Assembly (NCBI GenBank): GCA_050290865.1
Contig: JBNKIW010000001.1
Span: 1 to 64,000, forward strand
Length of the DNA: 64,000 nt
Direction of reading: 5' to 3'
DNA from: JARRLC01 sp050290865
GTDB lineage: Bacteria > Pseudomonadota > Alphaproteobacteria > Rhizobiales > Rhodomicrobiaceae
Each line of letters starts with the position of its first letter. Positions within the stretch are counted from its first letter, which is position 1. The notes under the pieces were generated by a model. That model had not been told where the DNA came from. It did no database searches and worked only from the letters and a program-made list of their open reading frames with translations. The position numbers and the translations under genes are program-made. Shown piece by piece: positions 1 through 7,765 of the stretch.

Positions 1-157
1 TCAGAAGTTCGGGCTAACCAATTGAATTTATTCGAGAGTTAGCCGGACGCCAATGAATCGGCGCACAAAATCGATGCGGTGGACGACGCCCGGTCCCGGC
101 ATCCATGGTGCCATAGGGTGATCGTTGAAGAACGAATCACATGAGGGGATCGTCCAC

Positions 158-1227
158 ATGCGGGTTGCCACGATTGGTTTGGATCTCGCCAAGACCGTAT
201 TCCAGGTGCACGGCGTCGATGCCGAGGGCAAGGTTGTCGTCAAACGGCAGCTCCGCCGCACGCAGATGATCGATTTCTTCCGCAAACTGCCGCCCTGCCT
301 GATCGGGATGGAGGCATGCGCGACGGCGCATTACTGGGCTCGCGAACTGACCGCGCTCGGGCACACGGTGCACCTGATGCCACCCGTCCTACGTCAAGGC
401 TTATGTCCGGCGCTCCAAGAACGATGCCGCTGACGCTGCCGCGATCTGCGAGGCGGTAACGCGGCCATCGATGTGCTCCGTGCCCGTTAAGACGATCGAT
501 CAGCAGGCTGCACTTGCTTTGCATCGAACACGGGATCTGCTGGTCCGTCAGCGTACGCAATTGGTCAATGCGCTGCGTGCTCACCTCGCCGAAATGGGCA
601 TCGTCGCCGCCACTGGTGTCGATGGTATGAAGACGCTGCTTGAGATCGTGAGCGATCCTACGAAAGGAAAGCAGGTATTGGCTGGCCGCGATCAGGCAAG
701 CATCGCGGCAGTTACCGGCAGCCATGAAAACCGCCTTGCAACCGATTGCACTTCAAATCGAGGCCCTTGGCGAACAGATTGGCCAGCTTGAGCGCGCTAT
801 CCACGCGCAGCATCGCGCCAACGATGTCAGCCGGCGGCTTGAGACCATTCCCGGCATCGGCGTCATGGGGGCCACTGCGCTGGCGATGACCATCACCGAT
901 CCGTCAGCGTTCAAATCGGGACGCGAACTCGCTGCCTGGATTGGCCTTGTCCCGCGCCAAAACTCCACCGGCGGCAAGGCGCGGCTCGGCAGCATCTCTA
1001 AGCAGGGCGATCGTTATCTGAGACGGCTGCTGATCGTCGGCGCCGCGGCAGTGATCCGGTATGCTGAGACCCATCCGGAAAAGCACCCCTGGCTGATCAA
1101 GATTCTGGCCCGGAAACCACGCAAGCTTGCTGCGGTGGCGCTCGCCAACAAGATGGCACGGATCGTCTGGGTGCTGCTGGTGAAGGACGGTACTTACCGG
1201 GCGCCTTCCCTGGCGGCAGCGGCATAA
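158..1227 (+). pseudogene. Decayed IS110-family transposase
   Basis: This is the remnant of an IS110-family (DEDD) transposase, which would catalyse insertion-sequence movement in the cytoplasm. ATG 158 follows GAGGGG and begins the RuvC-like domain with VATIGLDLAKTVFQVHG. One extra base near 381-388 shifts the frame, and the family motif YVKAYVRRSKNDAADAAAI resumes in the next frame. A second break falls at about 662-710, where a copy of the GCCGCGAT hairpin repeat sits; beyond it a third frame carries PGIGVMGATALAM and STGGKARLGSISKQGDRY and ends at TAA 1225-1227. Three frames are needed for one protein, so the gene should be dead unless a sequencing error explains the first break. I could not place the element ends. 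Confidence 0.88.
676..710 (+). repeat. Hairpin repeat H, copy A (inside the transposase remnant)
   Basis: Arms GCCGCGAT (685-692) and ATCGCGGC (702-709) enclose a 9-nt loop CAGGCAAGC. The upstream flank TATTGGCTG is shared with copy B. It lies where the transposase frame breaks and would itself read as AGRDQASIAA in the upstream frame. The family C-terminal part resumes in another frame directly after it, so this copy probably inserted into the gene. Confidence 0.85.
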
Positions 1228-1350
1228 GGGCTCAGCAATGGGAGAGCTGATGAAACGTTGACGGACAATAACGAATTTCGTCCCGGCACTGCAAAGATTG
1301 TGAAGCGCTGAAGTGGCAAACGACAGGAGAAACCAGTTGCGAGGGTGAAA

Positions 1351-1386
1351 GTTATTGGCTGGCCGCGATCAGGCAAGCATCGCGGC
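1351..1386 (+). repeat. Hairpin repeat H, copy B
   Basis: Arms GCCGCGAT (1362-1369) and ATCGCGGC (1379-1386) with loop CAGGCAAGC. It is identical to copy A over about 34 bases. It lies in the non-coding stretch after the transposase remnant. Confidence 0.85.
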
Positions 1387-1460
1387 TGCGGCGTGATGCG
1401 AAACGGTCGAGCCGTCGATCGGGAAAACCCGTGGGGTTCAATGGGCATCCAGCCCGGAGG

Positions 1461-1494
1461 TTTTTGCCGGCCGCAATCAGACAAGCATTGCGGC
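1461..1494 (+). repeat. Hairpin repeat H, copy C (covarying stem)
   Basis: Arms GCCGCAAT (1470-1477) and ATTGCGGC (1487-1494) with loop CAGACAAGC. Compared with copies A and B, one base pair of the stem has changed on both sides (G-C to A-T), so pairing is kept. The loop matches the dnaE copy. Confidence 0.82.
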
Positions 1495-2066
1495 AAGATG
1501 ATTGGGACCCGGTCAGCGGATCACATCAGGGCCAGCGGTCATGGTACCGCGACAACAGGCCGGACACATGACTTGCACCCGACCGCGAGCAGCCACGTCA
1601 GATTTCCCTTGCAACGCGGGCGTCGTCCACACATGACCCCCGATCGGCGTCGAATTTTGCCCCCCTCGCTGCGGGACGCCGCCGTCTATAAGGCATGTAT
1701 TTCAACGGCTTAAAAATCTACAGAAGACGCGAGCGTTTGAGCGCTCACCGGCTGTAGGGGGGCAACCAGCGGCGCCGATACAAATACTGGCCGTAAGGCA
1801 GGGCCCCGGATGTCGTCAGGCAACCGCTGCATTTCCCGGAAAATTGTAGGCGACTTTTATGAAAGTTCGGGCTTCAGCGTTAGAGGTCCGGAGAATAAGA
1901 TTCCGTTACCGCCTTCACCCGAACGTCCGGCAGGACTAGTCTGAACGGGATGGCAGATTGGGCCGCTCCCCCTCCATTGGCCCAAAGGCATGATGCCGCA
2001 CTGCCATACCGGCCAATCCGGTATGTCCCCGCTCTCTCGTAACAAGTCAGCATAGGGACATCCCTC
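1495..2066. other. Non-coding stretch before the flagellin gene
   Basis: I see no convincing gene in these 570 bases. The stretch contains an inverted repeat at 2005-2025, listed separately. I could not recognise a sigma-28 or sigma-54 flagellar promoter in it. Confidence 0.5.
2005..2025 (+). promoter_or_regulatory. Inverted repeat in the flagellin leader region
   Basis: CATACCGG (2005-2012) and CCGGTATG (2018-2025) form a perfect 8-bp inverted repeat around CCAAT. It lies 42 bp upstream of the flagellin ATG. It could be an operator or, if transcribed, a 5'-UTR hairpin; flagellin mRNA leaders are known targets of FlbT/FlaF control in alphaproteobacteria. The role is inferred. Confidence 0.5.
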
Positions 2067-3005
2067 ATGACTAGTCTTTTGACAAACACTGCCGCCCAAA
2101 CTGCGCTGCAGACCCTGACGATGACCAACAAGTCTCTGGAGACAACCCAGAGCCGGATCTCCACGGGTTTCCGCGTCTCCACGGCGGCGGACAACGCGGC
2201 CTACTGGTCGATCGCAACAACGATGCGGTCGGACAATGCCGCGCTATCGACCGTCGAAGACGCCCTCGGTCTCGGCTCCGCGACCGTGGACGTTGCCTAC
2301 ACCGCCGTCGAGCAAGCCATCGACGTCGTAACTGAGATCAAGACGAAGCTGGTCGCCGCCCGTGAACCGGGTGTCGATCGCGGCAAGATCCAGAGCGAAA
2401 TCTCCGAACTGCAGAACCAGCTCTCCGGTATCGCCGACGCGTCGGTGTTCTCGGGCGAGAACTGGCTCTCCGTGGACTCGAGTGCCGCTGGATACAACGC
2501 CACGAAGTATGTCGTATCCTCGTTCTCGCGGACCGGCTCGACCGTGAGCATCGGCACGATCAGCATCGATACGTCGTCCGTCAAACTCTATGACGCCAAT
2601 GGGGCGGACGAGGGCATCATCGACGGTCTTCGTGACTCGACCTCGGGTGCGCTCGGCGGTGACGACACATACGCCATCTCCACCCTCGACATCTCGGCTC
2701 TCACCGACAGCGCCGCCGACCTGACGACCCTCGAATCGTACATTCAGGGCGCCGACATGGCGATGGGCGAGATGACCGATGCCGCCACCAGCCTCGGCTC
2801 GGTGAAATCGCGCATCGGACTGCAGCAGAACTTCGTGGCGGCGCTGAAGGACGCCATCGACCGCGGTATCGGACAACTCGTCGATGCCGACATGAACGAA
2901 GAGTCGACCAGACTGCAGGCGTTGCAGGTCCAGGCACAGCTCGGCATTCAGGCGCTGAGCATTGCCAACACCTCCAGCCAGAACATCCTGTCGCTGTTCA
3001 GGTAA
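2067..3005 (+). CDS. Flagellin (filament subunit)
   Basis: Structural subunit of the flagellar filament, exported through the flagellar type III apparatus and polymerised outside the cell. The 312-aa protein has the conserved N-terminal D0/D1 helices (SLETTQSRISTGFRVSTAADNA reads across residues 25-46) and the C-terminal helix ending IANTSSQNILSLFR. A short variable centre lies between them, as in rhizobial flagellins. AGGGAC lies 8 bases before ATG 2067. No other flagellar gene is in the window, so the gene stands apart from a flagellar cluster here, with an IS remnant on its left. Two hairpins follow the stop. Which flagellin paralogue it is cannot be told. Confidence 0.95.
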   Translation: MTSLLTNTAAQTALQTLTMTNKSLETTQSRISTGFRVSTAADNAAYWSIATTMRSDNAALSTVEDALGLGSATVDVAYTAVEQAIDVVTEIKTKLVAAREPGVDRGKIQSEISELQNQLSGIADASVFSGENWLSVDSSAAGYNATKYVVSSFSRTGSTVSIGTISIDTSSVKLYDANGADEGIIDGLRDSTSGALGGDDTYAISTLDISALTDSAADLTTLESYIQGADMAMGEMTDAATSLGSVKSRIGLQQNFVAALKDAIDRGIGQLVDADMNEESTRLQALQVQAQLGIQALSIANTSSQNILSLFR

Positions 3006-3027
3006 GTCTGGTGTATCAAGACGGGCA

Positions 3028-3048
3028 GGCGCGTACATAGTGCGCGCC
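3028..3048 (+). terminator. Hairpin after the flagellin gene
   Basis: GGCGCG (3028-3033) pairs with CGCGCC (3043-3048), starting 23 bases past the flagellin stop. No T-run follows, so termination is only possible, not certain. Confidence 0.4.
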
Positions 3049-3069
3049 TCGCCAGCCGCCGCATGGCGA

Positions 3070-3090
3070 GGACGGGGATCTTCCCCGTCC
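3070..3090 (+). terminator. Strong hairpin after the flagellin gene
   Basis: GGACGGGGA (3070-3078) and TCCCCGTCC (3082-3090) form a perfect 9-bp stem with a 3-nt loop. It lies between the convergent flagellin and thioesterase genes and could serve either strand. There is no T-run. Confidence 0.5.
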
Positions 3091-3120
3091 ATTCGCTATC
3101 TAGTACGCCCCGCGTCCTCG

Positions 3121-3540
3121 CTATCGCGCGAATTTCGCGATCACCTCTTCCGGGATCGGGCGCGACTTGATGCGTTCCGGGTCTTCCGGATGCTTGCCCA
3201 CCCAGACGCGCGTCTCCCAGGCCTCGATGGCCAGCTTGCCGTCCTTCAGCAGCCGGTGTTCGACGTCGAAACTCGACTTGCGGAATTCGCTCACGCGCGA
3301 TTCCACCGTGACATCGTCGCCGTATTTCGACGGGATCATGAACTTCGCCCGCGTATCGACCATGGGAAAGCCGACCACATCAAAGTGCTTCTGCATCTCG
3401 CTCTTCGACATGCCGAGCGCCGTCTCGAACAGATGCGCTGTGCAGGCGTCGAAATACGCGAAGTAGCGGGGATAGAACACGATCCCCGCCGGATCGCAGT
3501 CGCCCCACTCGATCCGGATGATACGGCTGTTCACCAGCAT
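3121..3540 (-). CDS. Hot-dog acyl-CoA thioesterase, 4-hydroxybenzoyl-CoA type
   Basis: Predicted cytoplasmic thioesterase of 139 aa that hydrolyses an aryl- or acyl-CoA to the free acid and CoA. The signature WGDCDPAGIVFYPRYFAYFD (residues 12-31) contains the family acid, Asp16, in the DxxG context of 4-hydroxybenzoyl-CoA thioesterases. I start at MLVNSRI (3540), because upstream codons run into an unrelated palindromic repeat at 3573-3655. It is the last gene of a minus-strand catabolic operon with an SDR dehydrogenase, thiolase, feruloyl-CoA synthetase and crotonase. The natural guess is release of a hydroxybenzoate- or vanillate-type acid after side-chain removal. The exact substrate is inferred from context. 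Confidence 0.85.
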   Translation of the reverse strand: MLVNSRIIRIEWGDCDPAGIVFYPRYFAYFDACTAHLFETALGMSKSEMQKHFDVVGFPMVDTRAKFMIPSKYGDDVTVESRVSEFRKSSFDVEHRLLKDGKLAIEAWETRVWVGKHPEDPERIKSRPIPEEVIAKFAR

Positions 3541-3572
3541 GACGGTCTTTATCTTCCTCTGTGCTTTTTCTC

Positions 3573-3655
3573 TGTCATTCCCGCGAAAGCGGGAAACCAG
3601 TCTCCCCCGGCTCCGCGGATGTGGCACCTGGATCCCCGCTTTCGCCGGGATGACA
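3573..3655. repeat. Mosaic palindromic repeat with TGTCATTCCCGC ends
   Basis: Terminal inverted repeats begin TGTCATTCCCGCGAAAGCGG on the left and end CCCGCTTTCGCCGGGATGACA-like on the right, over 83 bp. Similar dispersed elements occur in many proteobacteria. It lies between the SDR and thioesterase genes inside the operon, so a transcript would fold into a long hairpin there. It may affect mRNA stability or act as a partial terminator. Confidence 0.75.
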
Positions 3656-3669
3656 ATAGAGGGGGCCCC

Positions 3670-4431
3670 TCACCGCGGCGGCAGGCGCAGGGCGCCGTCG
3701 AGCCGGATCACCTCGCCATTGAGCGCCACATTGGCGATGCACGCCTCCGCGAGGGCGGCATATTCGGATGGCTTGCCGAGACGCTTCGGGAACGGCACCG
3801 ACTGCCCCAGGCTGATCCGCACATCTTCCGGCAGTTCCTTCATCATCGGCGTTTCGAACAGACCGGGCGCGATCGCGAGCACGCGGATGCCGAACTGCGC
3901 CAGTTCGCGCGCGGCGGGCAGCGTCAGCGCGGCGATACCGCCTTTCGACGCGGAATAGGCTGCCTGGCCGACCTGCCCTTCGAACGCCGCCACCGACGCC
4001 GTGGAAATGACGACACCGCGTTCACCGTCATCCAGCGGGTCGAGCGCCGCCATATCCGCCACGGCGAGCCGCAGCATGTTGAACGTGCCGATGAGGTTCA
4101 CGCGGATGGTACGCTCGAAATCGGCGAGCGGCTGCGGACCGTCGCGGCCCAGGATGCGCTTCGCCCGGCCGATGCCCGCGCAATTGACGAGGATGCGCGC
4201 CGGCCCGTTCGCCTCGCGCGCCCTGGCGATGGCTGCCACCGCCGCATCCGCGTCCGCGACGTCGCAGGGCACGCCGAAGCAGCCGAGTTCGGCGGCACGT
4301 GCGCTGACCGCGTCGGCGTTCACGTCCAGAAGCGCCACCTTCGCGCCCGCCTGCACGAGGCTCGCCGCCGTCGCAGCGCCGAGACCCGATGCGCCGCCGG
4401 TGATGATGGCCGCCTGCCCTTTCAACTCCAT
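3670..4431 (-). CDS. Short-chain dehydrogenase, 3-hydroxyacyl-CoA type
   Basis: NAD-dependent classical SDR of 253 aa, predicted to oxidise a 3-hydroxyacyl-CoA to the 3-keto form in the cytoplasm. It shows the cofactor motif TGGASGLG (11-18), NCAG (83-86), and the catalytic Ser146 with YSASK (Tyr159, Lys163). The sequence resembles type II 3-hydroxyacyl-CoA dehydrogenases (HSD17B10-like). The start is MELKGQAAIITGG at 4431; an upstream in-frame extension would be translated hairpin repeat and is rejected. It lies between thiolase and thioesterase genes in a hydroxycinnamate-type operon, so a phenyl-hydroxypropionyl-CoA substrate is likely but inferred. Confidence 0.87.
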   Translation of the reverse strand: MELKGQAAIITGGASGLGAATAASLVQAGAKVALLDVNADAVSARAAELGCFGVPCDVADADAAVAAIARAREANGPARILVNCAGIGRAKRILGRDGPQPLADFERTIRVNLIGTFNMLRLAVADMAALDPLDDGERGVVISTASVAAFEGQVGQAAYSASKGGIAALTLPAARELAQFGIRVLAIAPGLFETPMMKELPEDVRISLGQSVPFPKRLGKPSEYAALAEACIANVALNGEVIRLDGALRLPPR

Positions 4432-4468
4432 GCTCTCAACCTCAACCCGTGGTCGTATTGTTCTGGTC

Positions 4469-4600
4469 GCCGCGATCAGCAAGCATCGCGGTGTTATTTT
4501 GCTGGCCGCGATCAGCAAGCATCGCGGTGTTATTTTGTTGGCCGCGATCAGCGAGCATCGCGGTGTTATTTTGTTGGCCGCGATCAGCGAGCATCGCGGC
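4469..4600 (+). repeat. Hairpin repeat H, tandem array of four 36-bp units
   Basis: GCCGCGAT recurs at 4469, 4505, 4541 and 4577, exactly 36 bp apart. Each is followed by an 8-nt loop (CAGCAAGC or CAGCGAGC) and ATCGCGG, and then a TGTTATTTTG-type spacer. The array fills the gap between the thiolase and SDR genes of a minus-strand operon. Its last unit supplies the thiolase stop: TGA at 4586-4584 lies at the stem/loop junction. Four hairpins would form in the operon mRNA. Confidence 0.92.
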
Positions 4601-5825
4601 TGTTCTCAACGAGCAGGGCTATCCCCTGACCGCCACCAATGCAAGCCGACGCGATACCGTAGCGGCCGCCGGAGCGCTGCAATTCGCGCGCAACGGTCAC
4701 CGTCAGCCGCACGCCCGTGGCGCCCAGCGGGTGACCGATGGCGATGGCGCCACCATTCACATTCAGCTTGCCTTCGTCGAGCCCGAGATCGCGGGCGCAG
4801 GCGAGCACCTGCGCGCCGAATGCCTCGTTGATTTCGATGCGGTCGATGGCCGACAGCGCGAGACCGGTACGCTCAAGAAGCTTGGCAATGGCGGGCACCG
4901 GGCCGATCCCCATGATCTCCGGCGGCACACCCACGGAAACGCCCGCGACGACGCGCGCGAGCGGTGTCTTGCCCACACGCTTGGCATAGGCCGACGATGC
5001 CACCAGGGCGGCGGCGGCACCGTCGACCACGCCAGACGAGTTGCCCCCCGTCTGAACCCCTCCGAAAGCCGGGCGTATCTTTGCCAGCGCCTCGACGGGC
5101 GAGGGCCGGACATGCGTATCGCGCGCGACTTCGGTTTCTTTGCCTTTCAGCTTGATGCCGCGTTTGGCCAGCCCTTCGCGCTCGAAGGTCTCATTGACCA
5201 CGGGAACGATCTCTCCGCCGAGGTAACCGCTGTTCTCCGCAGCCAGCGCGCGTTCGAAGCTCCGCGCGGCGAAGGTGTCCACCTCCTCTCGGCTGAGATT
5301 GAATTTCTTGGCGAGGTTCTCCGCCGTATCGCCCATGGAGCAACCGCAGGACGGATCGAGCAGCGCTTCCCACAGGAAATCCTTGAATTCCACCTGCCCC
5401 ATGCGGAAGCCGCCGCGATGCGTGTAGGCGGCAACCGGATTGCGGCTCATCGACTCCGTGCCCACGCACAGCGCGAGGTCCGCGCGGCCGAGCGACACGG
5501 CGTCGGATGCCTGGATGATCACTTCGATGCCCGTCCCGCAGACGCGCTGCACCAGATGCGCGGGCGTCTCGACATTCGCCCCGGAATAGAGTGCGACATG
5601 GCGCGGCAGCATATAGGCGTCGAAGCTAGCCTGCGCCATGCTGCCCGCGACAACCATGCTGGTGTCGGCGGCCGGAACGCCGGAGCGTGCGAACACCGCG
5701 CGGGCGGCCTTGATGCCGAGGTCGATGGGCGAGACCAGCGACAGGGCGCCGTTGTAATCGACAAACGGCGTGCGCACTCCGTCGATCAGCCAGGCATCGG
5801 AGAAGGTGGAGAAAAGGCCAGACAT
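4584..5825 (-). CDS. Thiolase (acetyl-CoA C-acyltransferase family)
   Basis: Thiolase-fold enzyme of 413 aa, predicted to cleave a 3-ketoacyl-CoA with CoA. The nucleophile Cys96 lies in VCGTGIEV; NEAFGAQVLA, GGAIAIGHPLGATG and the late catalytic Cys in SACIGGGQGIALL are all present. The start ATG 5825 follows GGAG by 7 bases and lies 3 bases after the upstream CoA-synthetase stop, suggesting translational coupling. The last residues, NSRDAR and stop, are encoded by a unit of the hairpin repeat array, so the tail has been rewritten by the repeat. In this operon it most likely shortens an aryl-3-ketopropionyl-CoA to an aroyl-CoA; beta-oxidation of fatty acids is the alternative. Confidence 0.9.
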   Translation of the reverse strand: MSGLFSTFSDAWLIDGVRTPFVDYNGALSLVSPIDLGIKAARAVFARSGVPAADTSMVVAGSMAQASFDAYMLPRHVALYSGANVETPAHLVQRVCGTGIEVIIQASDAVSLGRADLALCVGTESMSRNPVAAYTHRGGFRMGQVEFKDFLWEALLDPSCGCSMGDTAENLAKKFNLSREEVDTFAARSFERALAAENSGYLGGEIVPVVNETFEREGLAKRGIKLKGKETEVARDTHVRPSPVEALAKIRPAFGGVQTGGNSSGVVDGAAAALVASSAYAKRVGKTPLARVVAGVSVGVPPEIMGIGPVPAIAKLLERTGLALSAIDRIEINEAFGAQVLACARDLGLDEGKLNVNGGAIAIGHPLGATGVRLTVTVARELQRSGGRYGIASACIGGGQGIALLVENSRDAR

Positions 5826-5828
5826 CGG

Positions 5829-7691
5829 TCAGCTCCGTGGTGTCGGGGTAAGGATCCGGGGCGAGACGGGCTCCGCATACAGCGCCTCGACCAGCGCCTC
5901 GCGGCGCGAGAGCACGGCACGCTGGTTGATGGACCCCTTGTCGGTGATTTCGTGGCCGTCCATGGAGGGCGGCTCTGCCAGGATCTTCGCTCGCCAGACC
6001 CGCGTTGACGACCCCGTACTCTTGGCCACCGCCTCGTCGAGCTTCGCCTGGAATGCCGCGCGTACGGCCTCGTGTCCGAGGATTTCCTCGGGCGAAGCGT
6101 TCGCCAGATGGGGCACGAGCTTGATGCACGCATCCATGTCGGGGAAGATAAGGACGGCGATGTCGTCGCGGTTCAGCCCGGCAACGACGACGTCTTTCAT
6201 CAGCGGCGCGAATGTGGCGATCAGGCTTGCGCGCAACAGGCCGACGCGCACCCAGGTTCCGCTCGCCAGCTTGAAATCCTCGGCAATGCGGCCATCGAAG
6301 AAAAAGCCCTTGATCGGCTGCTCCGGATCGGCGAAGCGCACGGCGTCGCCCAGCTTGTAGAAGCCTTCCTCATCGAATGCGGCGGCGGTGACATCGGGCA
6401 TGCGCCAGTAGCCGGGGGTGATGCTCGGCCCCTTGAGCCGCGCCTCCAGCTTGCCGTCGACAGGCGCAAGCTTGAGCGTGACGCCGGGCACCGGCAGCCC
6501 GATGGCGCCCGAGCGTGTCATGTCCTTGGTGCAGAACAGCGCCGACGGGCTGCTCTCGGTCGCGCCGAGCCCGCTCATGATCATGACGCGCTCGCCGATG
6601 GATTCCATCGCGAGGGCGTCGAGATCGTCCCACACATGCTGCGCCATGCCCGCGCCTGCGAACAGCATCATCTTAAGGCGGCTGAAGAATTTGTCGCGCA
6701 AGCCGGGCTCGCGGCGGAAATAGGGGACGAGTTCCTCGAAACCCTTCGGCACGTTGAAATAGACGGTCGGCGCAACCTCGCGCAGATTGCGCACGGTCTC
6801 GGCGATGCCGTTCGGCGTCGGCTTGCCATCGTCGATGTAATAGGAGCCGCCATTGAACAGCACTATGCCGATATTGTGATTGCCGCCGAAAGTGTGGTTC
6901 CAGGGCAGCCAGTCGACGATCACCGGCGGCTCTTCGCGGAAGAACGGGAACGTGGCCGCAATCATGGTCTGGTTGGAGCAGATCATGCGATTGGTATTGA
7001 TGACGCCCTTCGGCATCCCCGTCGAACCGGAGGTGAACAGGAACTTGGCGATGGTGTCCGGGCCCACGGCAGCGTTGGCGGCATCGACCTCAGGCCCCAC
7101 CGGCGTCGCGAGTAGATCGGCGAAGAGGGTGCTCCCGCGTCCCGGCACCGGGTTGCACGTAACGGCGATCTCGACATCCGGCGCGATGGTGTGGCCGATG
7201 GCGCTGGCGTAGGCCTCGCCGTTCTCGGCGAAGACGAGACCGGGTGTCAGCAGCTCGACGATGTGCCTCAGCTTGCCGTGATCGGTGGATAAGAGCGAGT
7301 AGGACGGCGAAACCGGCGCGTAAGGGATGCCCGCATAGAAACAGGCCATGTTCAGGAGCGCGTGTTCCAGATCGTTGCCCGACAGGATGAGCAGCGGGCG
7401 CTCCGCCGACACGCCGCGCTTGATGAGCGCCGCCGCCAGCTTGCGGGTCATCTGCAGCGTGGCGCCGTAGGTGAGCTTGCGCCAGTCGCCGCCGTCCTGG
7501 CGTCTCGCCATGAAGACGCGGCCCGGCGCACGCAGCGCCCAATACTCCAGACGGTCGGTGATCCGTTGCGGATACGGCGCCAGAGGATGGGGCGAGCGGA
7601 CCAACATGGTTCCGTCCGCGCGGCGGTCGATTTCGACGCCGACCGGTCCAAGATGCACGTCGCGCACCGGCCCGAATGCATGGGCGTTCAT
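5829..7691 (-). CDS. fcs: Feruloyl-CoA synthetase-like AMP-dependent ligase
   Basis: ANL-family acid-CoA ligase of 620 aa, predicted to activate ferulate or a related hydroxycinnamate with ATP and CoA. The P-loop TSGSTGMPKG lies at 220-229. The segments WLPWNHTFGGNHN, GLGATESSP and the C-terminal PSMDGHEITDKGSINQRA are typical of feruloyl-CoA synthases, with the lysine of the last acting in adenylation. I start at MNAHAFGPVRD (7691), which has GGGAGG 8 bases upstream, rather than at the ATG 36 bases earlier. Its neighbours, a crotonase before it and a thiolase 3 bases after it, fit a CoA-dependent side-chain pathway. Substrate range is inferred. Confidence 0.88.
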   Translation of the reverse strand: MNAHAFGPVRDVHLGPVGVEIDRRADGTMLVRSPHPLAPYPQRITDRLEYWALRAPGRVFMARRQDGGDWRKLTYGATLQMTRKLAAALIKRGVSAERPLLILSGNDLEHALLNMACFYAGIPYAPVSPSYSLLSTDHGKLRHIVELLTPGLVFAENGEAYASAIGHTIAPDVEIAVTCNPVPGRGSTLFADLLATPVGPEVDAANAAVGPDTIAKFLFTSGSTGMPKGVINTNRMICSNQTMIAATFPFFREEPPVIVDWLPWNHTFGGNHNIGIVLFNGGSYYIDDGKPTPNGIAETVRNLREVAPTVYFNVPKGFEELVPYFRREPGLRDKFFSRLKMMLFAGAGMAQHVWDDLDALAMESIGERVMIMSGLGATESSPSALFCTKDMTRSGAIGLPVPGVTLKLAPVDGKLEARLKGPSITPGYWRMPDVTAAAFDEEGFYKLGDAVRFADPEQPIKGFFFDGRIAEDFKLASGTWVRVGLLRASLIATFAPLMKDVVVAGLNRDDIAVLIFPDMDACIKLVPHLANASPEEILGHEAVRAAFQAKLDEAVAKSTGSSTRVWRAKILAEPPSMDGHEITDKGSINQRAVLSRREALVEALYAEPVSPRILTPTPRS

Positions 7692-7765
7692 CACAGATCC
7701 TCCCTTCTGCCGCCGGTCGCGCCCCAACGCGTGCCGGCCACCTGTGTCGCTGCTCTTCCGGCAGC

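Noticed and set aside
4469..4600. Tandem 36-bp units resembling a CRISPR array
   Set aside because: The whole unit is repeated, spacers included; no unique spacers and no cas genes exist.
2962..4629. A plus-strand open frame of 555 codons running through the repeat array at 4469-4600
   Set aside because: It crosses the thioesterase and SDR genes on the opposite strand and ends in translated repeat. No family motif is visible, while both minus-strand genes are clear.
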